Part shown: piece after piece, positions 34,804 to 42,522 of the stretch
Layout: each line of letters starts with the position of its first letter
Position numbering within the stretch: position 1 is the first letter of the stretch
From: SZUA-309 sp050185825
GTDB taxonomy: Bacteria > Pseudomonadota > Gammaproteobacteria > Pseudomonadales > Azotimanducaceae
DNA: 64,000 nucleotides
Direction of reading: 5' to 3'
NCBI GenBank assembly: GCA_050185825.1
Contig: JBFWZA010000001.1
Location: 124,001-188,000 of the forward strand
The notes under the pieces: model-generated
Database searches by the model: none
Seen by the model: only the letters and a program-made list of their open reading frames with translations
Told to the model about the DNA's origin: nothing
Program-made: the position numbers and the translations under genes

Positions 34804-35892
34804 CTATTCAATAGGACAATTCGTCAGTAGAAGATCGAACCAATCCTCGGTTGGAAAACGCGCAGTCACCTCTAGTATTGGTCCATCGGCACGGGAGAAA
34901 TCTGGATCAAACTCGAACTCCTGCCCTGCGAGTTTTTGCCGTTGTATCTGGAAATCGAATGCGATGGACAGTTCATCACCCCCAGTCAACTGATATTCAA
35001 CGATAGAATCTCTGGGAATCTCGTGCTCTCTCCCGTCGATAGTCATGGATGAAGTTCCGAGCGTCGGCGCTTCAAATCGGTGAAATCTGTCTGAGATACG
35101 AATCCGCAACGTCGAAGCGTCTCTACAGGACAGCTGGACTTCCGCCTTTTCCGAACCGCCCCTGTTCCAGAATCCACGGAGCATCAGTCCTCGTCCGTAA
35201 GTCTTTGGCGTCCATCCAGAAAAGTAGTGGGTACTGTTGTCCAGCCGGACATCGATAGCGTCTTGTCTACTGACCCAATGCATATCTGTCGGTGGAGTCA
35301 CAGACGCAGCAACCAAGACCTCTGAATTGATCCCCATCGACAACGTGTAAGCAAGCAATAACCCAACTTGAGACTGCGTAGATTCGAGAGGCGCGAGAAC
35401 CGTCGATTCCATCGAAAACTGATGTATCCCGACACGACCCTCCGGAACGCTCCACCAGTCATCGCCACCTACATGCCTTTGCACCCCGCCCATAAACGCA
35501 TATGCACACGCAGAGGCGCACACACCAGCCACCATCTGTCCGGCTAGATAGGGCGGCTCCTTATCCTTTTCTGTTTTAGCAACAATCGTTGTTACCCCCA
35601 ACTCGCGAAACAGCAGACCCAACTCGAGCCCGGCTTTTAGGTTTCCCCCAGGGGAATGAAGAGCGACCGTCCCATAGAAACCTCCTGTCTCTACATAGTG
35701 CCTAAACAGATCAGGCGTCTGTTCAGTGATCTCTCCTTCAGCGGCGACCCATACGCACGCGCTGCAGTTTCCTCCCGATCCGGAATAGACAAAGGACATT
35801 GGCGCCTCTGCCAAACACGTTCCAGAGAGAATCGTGGCGAAAAGCCAAGTCAGATAGCTGGTCCGTAGATGTGACTTTTTAAGGCTCAACAT
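34804..35892 (-). CDS. Periplasmic ClpP/crotonase-fold protein (COG3904-like)
   Basis: A 362-residue exported protein. Signal peptide (LTWLFATILSGTCLA) is followed by a ClpP-like core: VALHSPGGNLKAGLELG near 77-92 supplies the oxyanion turn, CASACAYAF at 125-133 the candidate nucleophile S127, and RVGIHQF at 153-159 the candidate H157. This matches predicted periplasmic proteins of COG3904. The C-terminal ~140 residues form an extra beta-rich domain not found in plain ClpP folds. It is the last gene of a four-gene minus-strand cassette and overlaps the upstream gene by 14 bp. Substrate unknown; serine protease activity is an inference. Confidence 0.7.
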   Translation of the reverse strand: MLSLKKSHLRTSYLTWLFATILSGTCLAEAPMSFVYSGSGGNCSACVWVAAEGEITEQTPDLFRHYVETGGFYGTVALHSPGGNLKAGLELGLLFRELGVTTIVAKTEKDKEPPYLAGQMVAGVCASACAYAFMGGVQRHVGGDDWWSVPEGRVGIHQFSMESTVLAPLESTQSQVGLLLAYTLSMGINSEVLVAASVTPPTDMHWVSRQDAIDVRLDNSTHYFSGWTPKTYGRGLMLRGFWNRGGSEKAEVQLSCRDASTLRIRISDRFHRFEAPTLGTSSMTIDGREHEIPRDSIVEYQLTGGDELSIAFDFQIQRQKLAGQEFEFDPDFSRADGPILEVTARFPTEDWFDLLLTNCPIE

Positions 35893-36274
35893 CCTCAGCC
35901 ACTGCTTTCCACTCGACCTTTCCGACTTGCTCTGCCACGACAGTTAAAATCGAGGCTGATACATCCGAACAGAAAAAGATTACATCGAGTTGAGAATAGC
36001 TTCCGTTGTTCCCGACCGGTCGATCTGCCTCTAATCGAGCCGAGTACATTACTTTTGGAAGCCAGCGCACCTCAGAGTCGAGGGGGTCTTCAGACAGGAG
36101 GTCGGGGACTAGGATCATCGGCGACCTACGATAGTACTGTTGGTGCCTCTGTCGGATTCGACTCATCCACTCTTCAGCCATGACTTTCCCCTCCCACAGG
36201 TCGGCGTATGTCGGCCGAAGCTCCAGACGAATCACTTTCACCGACCATCCATCTTTCGTTGGTACTGAGAACAT
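35879..36274 (-). CDS. Unknown protein, third gene of the ClpP-fold cassette
   Basis: A 131-residue protein when started at ATG 36274, just 2 bp after the stop of the membrane-protein gene; a GTG at 36310 would add 12 residues and overlap that gene by 34 bp. It has no signal peptide. Alternating strand-like segments (WSVKVIRLELRP, SQLDVIFFCSD, ASILTVVAEQVG) and a helix with KVMAEEWMSRIRQRHQQYY suggest an alpha/beta domain. No family recognised. Its 3' end overlaps the ClpP-fold gene by 14 bp, so the two are translationally linked. Confidence 0.55.
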   Translation of the reverse strand: MFSVPTKDGWSVKVIRLELRPTYADLWEGKVMAEEWMSRIRQRHQQYYRRSPMILVPDLLSEDPLDSEVRWLPKVMYSARLEADRPVGNNGSYSQLDVIFFCSDVSASILTVVAEQVGKVEWKAVAEDVEP

Positions 36275-36276
36275 CT

Positions 36277-36513
36277 TCAGCGACTGAGCACAGCCATAGC
36301 GCCAGCCCACCAGAGCACCGTCAATATGTAGCCAAACCCAATAAGGTCGTTTTCGAACTTGCCTCCTGCTGAGTAACGGCGGTCAAGGTAGGAGGCCAGA
36401 CCACTCCACGCAATCCAAGGCCATACAACCAGCCCGAACGTCGCCCACATGACCCAACCGAAGATTCCTCCGATCCCACTACCAATTCTTGAGGCCATCT
36501 TCCCACTGCTCAT
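36277..36513 (-). CDS. Small membrane protein, second gene of the ClpP-fold cassette
   Basis: A 78-residue protein with hydrophobic segments at about 13-36 (GGIFGWVMWATFGLVVWPW) and 58-76 (GFGYILTVLWWAGAMAVLS), separated by a basic, Tyr-rich loop (YLDRRYSAGGK). Likely an inner-membrane protein with two helices. It overlaps the upstream gene by 35 bp and is followed within 2 bp by the next one. No family recognised; judged real from the packed operon and clear membrane pattern. Confidence 0.55.
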   Translation of the reverse strand: MSSGKMASRIGSGIGGIFGWVMWATFGLVVWPWIAWSGLASYLDRRYSAGGKFENDLIGFGYILTVLWWAGAMAVLSR

Positions 36514-37072
36514 TCGTCAGACCATGAAAGCTATTGTCACCGTCCGAGGAGCCCCATATTTCTCGTGCTACACACTCTACTTCTGACGAGTTCAGCAACC
36601 CTTCTTTAGCAACCCAATGATACTTTTCGAGACCAGATCGCCGTCGTTCCGACAGTAGACAGTCATGCAGCAGCAGGATCGCTGCATCCCTCTCAGAAAG
36701 GTCGAGTCTTGGAGCAAATCGCTGAAGCAGCGACACCCAGTCCAAAGAGTCTTCGTTATATGCATGGGTCCACAACAGCCACAGGTTCCTTTCGTTGTCA
36801 TCGGATAGGTAGTATCCAACCAACAAATCGTTTGTTGGCCCCCACGCCCACTCCAAGGAGCAAAGATAGTCAGCAGAGTCTGGGATGCATTGCTGCTGCA
36901 ATTCGCAATGCTGCTCGCTGTCGAATGCTGGACAGCTGTGGAACTCCGTCGGCCGGTCTGGCATACGTATCACTGTCGTCACCCGTTGCTGGGGCAGTTG
37001 AGTTGGGGACATTGGGATACGCGGTTTTCTCATTGCATAAAGTTTCCTATCCAAGGACCACCAGACAGCCAT
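36479..37072 (-). CDS. Unknown protein, first gene of the ClpP-fold cassette
   Basis: A protein of up to 197 residues, Trp- and Glu-rich, predicted soluble. The recognisable folded part starts near residue 60 (SADYLCSLEWAWGPTNDLLVGYYLSDDNERN) and continues through a helical stretch (LDLSERDAAILLLHDCLLSERRR). No catalytic motif seen. The start is uncertain: ATG at 37072 lacks a good ribosome site, and ATG at 37033 is an alternative. It opens a four-gene run whose members overlap or nearly touch, which argues that they work as one unit. Confidence 0.55.
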   Translation of the reverse strand: MAVWWSLDRKLYAMRKPRIPMSPTQLPQQRVTTVIRMPDRPTEFHSCPAFDSEQHCELQQQCIPDSADYLCSLEWAWGPTNDLLVGYYLSDDNERNLWLLWTHAYNEDSLDWVSLLQRFAPRLDLSERDAAILLLHDCLLSERRRSGLEKYHWVAKEGLLNSSEVECVAREIWGSSDGDNSFHGLTNEQWEDGLKNW

Positions 37073-37280
37073 CGCAGACTAGCAATACACTACATGCCGT
37101 GTGTGGTTCAGGACCGGAATCACGTCGCAAAGGGCCGACCATGAGGATTGACTGGGGAATTTTTCGAGAGAAATAGCTCCGCCGAGATTTCGACAGGACG
37201 CAGTTTCTAGCGCTATCCCTACAAGACAACTAGGTTGTTTTCTTGCATTCGAATGGCCTCCAACTAGCGACGTCAGACCC

Positions 37281-37502
37281 CTACAGCCAGGGCCCTACCA
37301 GTCGATCCAACTCCTTCTGCACCCATTCGAGTTGGTAGAGCTGGTTATCGACGATTTCCGCGAACTCGGTCCGCCCTCTTCCCTCCTTACGCATTCTTTC
37401 CATTTCCCTACGCTTCATTTCAACGCGCGCTGAAAGCAATCGGTCGAACTCCCTCAGGTTGAGTTCGAGCGGTGTGTGGCCCCGGTCCTTCGCGTACGTC
37501 AT
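37281..37502 (-). CDS. Small charged coiled-coil-like protein
   Basis: A 73-residue, highly charged helical protein (FDRLLSARVEMKRREMERM, EIVDNQLYQLEWVQKELDRL) likely to form a coiled coil. Its ATG overlaps the stop of the 305-residue gene by 4 bp, so it is translationally coupled to it. No family recognised. The size and charge suit a binding partner or antitoxin-like subunit, but nothing in the sequence proves this. Confidence 0.55.
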   Translation of the reverse strand: MTYAKDRGHTPLELNLREFDRLLSARVEMKRREMERMRKEGRGRTEFAEIVDNQLYQLEWVQKELDRLVGPWL

Positions 37503-38416
37503 ACCGGAATCTCCTCTAGGTGCTCACCGAACCGCCGGGACCACCTACGCTGGAGACGGGTGAGTTCCGCCCATCGGGCTGAGCAAACCAATTCGGGGAA
37601 TGAGTCTCCCATCATTGACATCGAGATACGCAACCGCTTCAGCTCTCGGTGAACTAGTGCCAGAGCTGTCGGTCTCATCCGTTCAAAGACCCCATTGTCC
37701 AATTCATGCTTTACCAGATGCTCCAGTAGTGCATACCCGATGTCATTCAGCCTGCTGGTACCGGGTGGCATAGTGGGAGCCGCCCGGGCCCATACCTGCC
37801 ACCCCTCTGCCAACGAGTCGGCATCAAGGGGTTCCCGGACCTCCACCCGCCAGAACCAATGTAATAGATCGTCGTATGCCTCCTGCCGAGCGCTGACTGC
37901 CCTGCCCAAGGTAGAGACAGCCCTGTCCCTCAATTCGTCTTCAAGACGCTCAGGTCGCCCCTCAGGCGCTGTTTGTGGCCCGCCCATGCCCCAAGCATCC
38001 GGTTCCGACACGAGCCTCCCAAGGAGCCTCAGAGTCGCCGCCAGCATCGCCTGAGCCATGGCAGGGTCGACCCCTCGGCTCTCCGGCCACGAGGCTTCTC
38101 TAGGGATCGGAGCGGTCAGAAACGAAACCAGCCTGTCGGGTGGCGTCGGCGTATCCCCGCCTCCTCCACCATGGACGTAGTGGGAAATCAGCTTCGCTGA
38201 GGTGGCTTCTTTGATCCTACCGAAGCGTTCTTCGCCCAACACGTTTAGCAACACTGAGTTGGCTACAAGGAATGCCTGCAACCATGCCGCTTGCCAGTCG
38301 CGAGCAAGGTCTTCACCCATGATGGTGCACACCAAATCGTGACGACGGGTAAATTCGCACCTCAAGCATCGGGCTAGAATCGCGTCCGCCCATCGCGCCG
38401 TTATCGAATCAGTCAT
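37499..38416 (-). CDS. Unknown helical protein, lead gene of a coupled pair
   Basis: A 305-residue, largely helical protein without transmembrane segments. It has a Cys pair near the N-terminus (ARCLRCEFTRRHD), a Gly-rich linker (HGGGGGDTPTPP near 91-102) and many Arg and Trp residues later. No family or catalytic motif recognised. ATG at 38416 has GGAGG 10 nt upstream. It is coupled to a small coiled-coil protein and diverges from an XRE regulator across 179 bp, a layout seen in small defence or addiction modules. Confidence 0.58.
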   Translation of the reverse strand: MTDSITARWADAILARCLRCEFTRRHDLVCTIMGEDLARDWQAAWLQAFLVANSVLLNVLGEERFGRIKEATSAKLISHYVHGGGGGDTPTPPDRLVSFLTAPIPREASWPESRGVDPAMAQAMLAATLRLLGRLVSEPDAWGMGGPQTAPEGRPERLEDELRDRAVSTLGRAVSARQEAYDDLLHWFWRVEVREPLDADSLAEGWQVWARAAPTMPPGTSRLNDIGYALLEHLVKHELDNGVFERMRPTALALVHRELKRLRISMSMMGDSFPELVCSARWAELTRLQRRWSRRFGEHLEEIPV

Positions 38417-38523
38417 CGGCCGAGCACCTCCATTCCTGCCTGTCCGCCCTGCCAGTTCGCTCTAGCTCTTTGACTTACAAAGGCTTGCTGACCAAACGTC
38501 CGATTGCACCCTAAATGATACTT

Positions 38524-38540
38524 ATAGTCCGTGGACCTAT
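38524..38540. promoter_or_regulatory. Near-palindrome between the unknown pair and the XRE gene
   Basis: ATAGTCC-GT-GGACCTAT is a near-symmetric 17-bp sequence 55 bp before the XRE start and 107 bp before the divergent unknown gene. Small XRE or C-protein regulators bind such sites next to their own genes. Binding here is an inference. Confidence 0.35.
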
Positions 38541-38595
38541 TGTCATCACAGAACGAAGTTGTGGGGGCCCGATCTGAGAACTCAAGCACAGCTCT

Positions 38596-38805
38596 ATGCC
38601 CAACCCCTGCCACGCCTTCGGCGCTCGCGTGCGCGAAATACGCGCGCAGAGGGGCCTATCCCAAGAGGAGCTGGCCGATCTGGCAGGGATGGATCGGTCG
38701 TACGTGGGAGGCGTTGAACGAGGGGAGCGAAATGTCTCTCTGGTCAATATTTGCCGACTGGCCGGCGCGCTAGGGGTAAGCCCTGCCAAGCTGATGGACT
38801 TCTAA
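38596..38805 (+). CDS. XRE-family transcriptional regulator
   Basis: A 69-residue single-domain Cro/CI helix-turn-helix protein: FGARVREIRAQRGLSQEELADLA forms helices 1-2, MDRSYVGGVERGERNVSL the recognition part, and ICRLAGALGVSPAKLM the last helices. The size and sequence resemble controller (C) proteins and phage-type repressors. It is the only obvious dedicated regulator in the island and lies between an unknown two-gene cassette and the RepA module. It probably controls one or both of these; a near-palindrome lies 55 bp upstream. Confidence 0.85.
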   Translation: MPNPCHAFGARVREIRAQRGLSQEELADLAGMDRSYVGGVERGERNVSLVNICRLAGALGVSPAKLMDF

Positions 38806-38916
38806 CACGGACTCGAGACCGCGCCACGCCAGCCACCCTCTTGAGTGCGATATTCCTGCGTAAGCCATGTTTCGTCACCATGATGCGGTAACGCGGTAGA
38901 ACCGTCTTTTCAGCCA

Positions 38917-38943
38917 GAGAACCCATAGACACTGGGTTTTCTC
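38917..38943. terminator. Imperfect hairpin after the XRE gene
   Basis: GAGAACCCA and TGGGTTTTCTC can pair around a 7-nt loop, with two extra T in the right arm. It lies about 110 bp after the XRE stop, and the T-rich arm faces the plus-strand transcript. Weak candidate terminator. Confidence 0.35.
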
Positions 38944-38992
38944 AGCAACAACGCGCCCGTAGCCGCCAGTCGCGTTCTTGCGAGACATTAGT

Positions 38993-39081
38993 GGACAAAT
39001 GTCCCAAATTGTCTCGTCTTGTCCCGCCTACACCCAAGGACACAACGGGACACACCCCCTTAAGGGGTGTCCGTGTCTTGG
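38993..39081. repeat. GGGACA/TGTCCC-rich repeat region at the repA 3' end
   Basis: About 90 bp hold at least seven near-copies of GGACA or TGTCC in both orientations, for example GGACA-AA-TGTCC at 38993-39004, TTGTCCCG, AAGGACACAA, CGGGACACA and TGTCCGTG. A hairpin ACACCCC-CTTAA-GGGGTGT at 39052-39070 contains the repA stop codon. Clustered short repeats beside a RepA-like gene suggest a replication origin or partner-binding region, or a transcription end. Confidence 0.45.
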
Positions 39082-40121
39082 CAGGAATGATCTCTCTGAA
39101 GGATACGAAACTGTTCTGAGCCGACGGCCTGTACAATCCCCTCCTCGACCAGCGTCCGTTTGGCTCGGTCGAAGGCTTTCCTGTGGCTAGCTGTCGTCGT
39201 ACTCGGTCGTGCACGCTGTAGCTGCTGAATAGATGCTTCCCTCCAATCCGCGAGGTGCACACCATCGCCATCAGGGAGTTGAGCAGATAGCTCTTTAAGC
39301 GCGTCTAGGACCCGACGCGGCCCGTCGGATAAGCTCCTTGCCAATGTGCGCGTCGACTCCAATCGGTGACCCCGAACGGGCACACAGGACGTCTCTCGGC
39401 CGGAGGACCCGGAGTCCAGCAAAACAGGGTCGAGCTGGAAGCCAAGTGGTGACATTAGCGCCCCGTCCTTGTTCTTCACCTGACTCAACCGTAGCGCTTG
39501 CTTAGTTCGGGTCAACTCGTACCGGAAATCAGCAGCCGCCTTGAGATTCGATGCGCCCCGCTCCCGGTGCCTCGTCCCGGTCCCATGGCCGGGGTGTGTC
39601 ACTACCAGTACGGCACAATCGAAGCGCTGGATAAGAAAACGGCAGGTGGCGACAAATCGCCTCATGTCCGCGATGTGAGATTCATCGCCTTCTCCGAAGC
39701 ACGCATCCAACGTATCAACCACGACCAGAGCGGGAGGCTTGTTGACTTCCGCAAGCAGGCATTCCACTCCATCTTCGACAAAGTCGATCTGCGTATCCCA
39801 GACCCCAAGTAGCGGAGTGTCTCGGTGCACGCCCTTGTGCTGCAACCATGCTCGAATTCTTGTTCCGAATCCTGAGAAACCCTCGGCACAGATGTAGATG
39901 GCGGGGGCATGGGCTACCTTCCGTCCGAACCAGTCAATTCCCGTGCTGATTGATAGCGCGAGATCGAGCGCCACAAACGACTTGCCAGTACCCGTTTCAC
40001 CAAAAAGGGTAATCAGCGCTCCCGTCGGAATCACACCTTCAACAAGCCACTCCCGTTTCACCGGGTTGTCTAGAAGACCGGGTACCGTCCACAGCCTCCC
40101 GGAAGGGCTAGAGATTCCCAT
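39060..40121 (-). CDS. RepA-like hexameric ATPase/helicase
   Basis: A 353-residue RecA-fold ATPase of the RSF1010 RepA type. Walker A GETGTGKS is at 41-48, Walker B LVVVDTLDA near 132-140, a conserved CAVLVVTHPGHG near 169-180 and RGASNLKAAADFR around 188-200. A variable C-terminal part looks like a winged-helix domain (AFDRAKRTLVEEGIVQ). Such proteins act as replicative helicases or primase-helicase partners on plasmids and integrative elements. The start at 40121 is set by GAGGAG 7 nt upstream; the frame extends to 40229 without similarity. It lies 16 bp after the Xis-like gene in the same operon. Confidence 0.82.
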   Translation of the reverse strand: MGISSPSGRLWTVPGLLDNPVKREWLVEGVIPTGALITLFGETGTGKSFVALDLALSISTGIDWFGRKVAHAPAIYICAEGFSGFGTRIRAWLQHKGVHRDTPLLGVWDTQIDFVEDGVECLLAEVNKPPALVVVDTLDACFGEGDESHIADMRRFVATCRFLIQRFDCAVLVVTHPGHGTGTRHRERGASNLKAAADFRYELTRTKQALRLSQVKNKDGALMSPLGFQLDPVLLDSGSSGRETSCVPVRGHRLESTRTLARSLSDGPRRVLDALKELSAQLPDGDGVHLADWREASIQQLQRARPSTTTASHRKAFDRAKRTLVEEGIVQAVGSEQFRILQRDHSCQDTDTP

Positions 40122-40137
40122 CCTTACGCTCCTCAGC

Positions 40138-40401
40138 CTACTGCAGTCGAGGCGTTGCTCGTCTTGGCTGACGAGAAGAGACACCCGGCGACAACTGATG
40201 CTGCGCGCGATCGGCATGGAGGGCGTCAATAGCAGACAGGTTCACCATCGTGACTCCGTCGACTACAGCGAAATGCGCACCACGAACCCATAAGCCTCGC
40301 TGTATGCGGCCCTCAATCTGCCTGATAGACAAACCGATGACCTCCGCCGCTTTCACTTTGGTGACCCACTGCATCAAGTAGTAGTCAGAGGTATCACCCA
40401 T
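40138..40401 (-). CDS. Xis-like excisionase / MerR-type DNA-binding protein
   Basis: An 87-residue protein with a winged helix-turn-helix of excisionase type: WVTKVKAAEVIGLSIRQIEGRI, then QRGLWVRGAHFAVVDGVTMVNLSAIDAL. The wing 'GLWVRGAHF' pattern is common in Xis proteins of tRNA-integrated islands. It would bend attachment-site DNA and favour excision by the integrase. ATG at 40401 overlaps the upstream small gene by 8 bp, and the RepA-like gene follows at 16 bp, so three genes form one operon divergent from the integrase. Confidence 0.75.
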   Translation of the reverse strand: MGDTSDYYLMQWVTKVKAAEVIGLSIRQIEGRIQRGLWVRGAHFAVVDGVTMVNLSAIDALHADRAQHQLSPGVSSRQPRRATPRLQ

Positions 40402-40624
40402 GATCTTCCAACTCGCGACAGGCTCGAATCAGGTGTTCGCGGATCACCACCGCAATCCGTTTTTCTTGGGCCTGCGCTTGCTTCTCAAGGGAGGCTCTCA
40501 GCCACTTGGGGCACTTGACTGCCGGAATCGTCGCGTCGTACAGGGCCGAAGCGTCCTTGTTGTGTCGCGTCATATCACCTTCCAACTTCGCTAAGTTGTG
40601 ACGAAAGCTATCAAGTGTTAGCAT
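40394..40624 (-). CDS. Small basic protein, possible ribbon-helix-helix regulator
   Basis: From ATG 40624 this gives 76 residues; the frame is open to 40759 but that part would overlap the divergent gene. The C-terminal IPAVKCPKWLRASLEKQAQAQEKRIAVVIREHL has the strand-helix-helix rhythm of ribbon-helix-helix DNA-binding proteins. The family is not recognised with certainty. It heads the operon with the Xis-like and RepA-like genes and sits beside a promoter region with short repeats that it might bind. Confidence 0.5.
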   Translation of the reverse strand: MLTLDSFRHNLAKLEGDMTRHNKDASALYDATIPAVKCPKWLRASLEKQAQAQEKRIAVVIREHLIRACRELEDHG

Positions 40625-40691
40625 TTTCTTCGATACGTTAATCGAACGAAAAATAGGTTTTTCCGTATCATTTCCGTAACACAGGAACGGC
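40625..40691. promoter_or_regulatory. Divergent promoter/operator region of the mobility module
   Basis: This 67-bp AT-rich space separates the Xis/RepA operon from the integrase operon. It contains an inverted repeat TTCGAT-N6-ATCGAA (40629-40646) and a direct repeat TTTCCGTA (40660-40667 and 40671-40678, one helical turn apart). The layout fits an operator that sets integration against excision. Confidence 0.5.
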
Positions 40692-41432
40692 ATGGAAGGC
40701 ATCGCGACGAGACCTGTTGGTGGTTCACTAAGGATCAAGGGGAATGGCCGGCGCGCCACAATCTATATCGAGGAGCCGCAATCGTTGGATCACTACGATC
40801 CACTCAACACCCATGCGGCGCTCTACGTCGAATTCGGCAACCTGCCATTGGGCAGCGATCCTGAATCAGTTGACCAGATAGCGAGATTTCTGCAGCAGTA
40901 CGGTTTCTTACGATTCACCGGAGATTGTTCCGAACCAATCACAACGTGGCATCGCGAAATACGCGCTATGCGTCGAGCACTGGACCTCTGGGCATTCCAA
41001 TCAGGCCGCGGCAGGCCGGTCGCCAGTACGATCCGGCTATCTGCTGACATGGTTGTCTACGTTGATCCGCAGGGTGATCAGGTCACGCTGGCTGAGTCAG
41101 GGCAAGCGTTGTTTCCCGGCATGAAGTCCGCGAGGGTCAGTCAAATAGCGCAGTACGCGCTCGAACGGATCATCAATCTCGGCTTAGAGAGCAGGATTAG
41201 TACGTTCGTGACGTCGGAACCGCTGGCTGTGCAGAACATGGTCCTTCAGGTGACGTACCGCGGCCTAGCGGGCGCAATCTGGCTTCAGCTCGCTACAGAT
41301 GCGGCTAACTCTAATCCTCCCAGAACGTGCAGCGAGTGCGGACGCATTTCTGTACCGAAGAATGTCAGGCAAATATATTGCAGCGACTACTGTCGAGTGA
41401 AACATCATCGGAGGACGCGAAAACAGCTATGA
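40692..41432 (+). CDS. Unknown protein with C-terminal zinc motif, integrase partner
   Basis: A 246-residue protein. The N-terminal ~200 residues are of unknown fold. The C-terminus has four Cys (213, 216, 230, 234; CSECG and YCSDYC) followed by a basic tail (RVKHHRRTRKQL), a zinc ribbon of the kind found at the end of ABATE-like and other regulatory proteins. Its stop overlaps the integrase ATG by 4 bp, so both are translated together. Nucleic-acid binding is likely; a role in integration or its control is inferred from coupling. Confidence 0.62.
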   Translation: MEGIATRPVGGSLRIKGNGRRATIYIEEPQSLDHYDPLNTHAALYVEFGNLPLGSDPESVDQIARFLQQYGFLRFTGDCSEPITTWHREIRAMRRALDLWAFQSGRGRPVASTIRLSADMVVYVDPQGDQVTLAESGQALFPGMKSARVSQIAQYALERIINLGLESRISTFVTSEPLAVQNMVLQVTYRGLAGAIWLQLATDAANSNPPRTCSECGRISVPKNVRQIYCSDYCRVKHHRRTRKQL

Positions 41433-42517
41433 CTACAGATCAGAGCGCAGCACCTCGTGGCGTAAGAGCGATGCGGGGTAAATGGCAGATTATCTATCAG
41501 GTTGAAGGCGAACGTATCTACGAGACCTTGCCACTACTTGCGACGGAAAAGAACTTGAAGGCGGCAGTTCGCATCAGGTCTGAAAAAATCGCACAACGAC
41601 GATACGGTCAGCCACCCAATAGGGAGGACCAAGAAGATCGCTCCCATCGCACGTTTACCAGCGTCGCGCAGGCCTACCTAGACGCTACTGAGGTCAAGCA
41701 ATCGACGCGGAACAGCTACCGGGACTCGCTCAACAACTACTGGCTACCGTACTTTCACAAGCTGGACATCAAGGACGTGTCCACACCCGGCATCAGACAG
41801 GCGGATCGTGAAATTGAGTGGCCGAGCGTAAAGACCAGAAAGAATTCAGCAACAGCTCTCAGGCAAGTATTCTCCTTCGCGGTGGAAGAAGGCTACATCG
41901 CCGACAACCCTGCCCTGAGGTTGCGGATAAGGAGAGGCCAGAATCCGAAACCAACGCCAGACCCCTATACGCCAGAAGATCGCGATAAGTTGCTCAACTG
42001 GCTGGTGGCCAATGCCAGCCAGACTGTTCATGCGTACTACCAGCTCGCGTTCTTCTCGGGGATGCGAACGGGCGAACTACTCGCACTCACGTGGGAGGAC
42101 TACGACGGAAAATCGTTCATGGTCAGCAAGTCCCGAACGAGAAGAGAGATCGTATCGACCAAGACAGATGAGACCCGACGAGTACTTATCCCTTCGTTCG
42201 TAGCTGCCACCATTGGAGCCCTCCCTTCGCGGTTCAAACGAGAGTTCGTTTTCCTGAATCAGTACGAAAGACCCTATCTCTCTGGGTATCACCTGAACCA
42301 AGTATTCACCGAGGCTCACAAGAAGACGAACGTCCCGCGAAGCAGCAGTCCCAACTATCCATGGCGACACACGTATGCCTCTATCGGACTTACAAGAGGC
42401 TTGGAGCCAGCGTTTCTAGCTCATCAACTTGGCCACAATCTCAAGGTCTTTCTGGATAGCTACGCCAAGTGGATCAACAGCGAAGGAGACTTGGAGATGC
42501 TAGAGAGAATGAAGTGA
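41429..42517 (+). CDS. int: Tyrosine-type site-specific integrase of the island
   Basis: A 362-residue integrase with an N-terminal arm-binding-like domain (RAMRGKWQIIYQVEGER), a core-binding domain (VAQAYLDATEVKQSTRNSYRD) and a catalytic domain. Catalytic residues are R213 (SGMRTGELLAL), K245 (STKTDET), R313 (WRHTYAS), H336 (QLGHNL) and the nucleophile Y345 (DSYAKW). The His normally three residues before the second Arg is Tyr here (NYPWRH). It ends about 70 bp from the tRNA-Asp 3' end with the expected orientation. The start at 41429 overlaps the upstream gene (ATGA). Confidence 0.92.
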   Translation: MTTDQSAAPRGVRAMRGKWQIIYQVEGERIYETLPLLATEKNLKAAVRIRSEKIAQRRYGQPPNREDQEDRSHRTFTSVAQAYLDATEVKQSTRNSYRDSLNNYWLPYFHKLDIKDVSTPGIRQADREIEWPSVKTRKNSATALRQVFSFAVEEGYIADNPALRLRIRRGQNPKPTPDPYTPEDRDKLLNWLVANASQTVHAYYQLAFFSGMRTGELLALTWEDYDGKSFMVSKSRTRREIVSTKTDETRRVLIPSFVAATIGALPSRFKREFVFLNQYERPYLSGYHLNQVFTEAHKKTNVPRSSSPNYPWRHTYASIGLTRGLEPAFLAHQLGHNLKVFLDSYAKWINSEGDLEMLERMK

Positions 42518-42522
42518 GAAGC

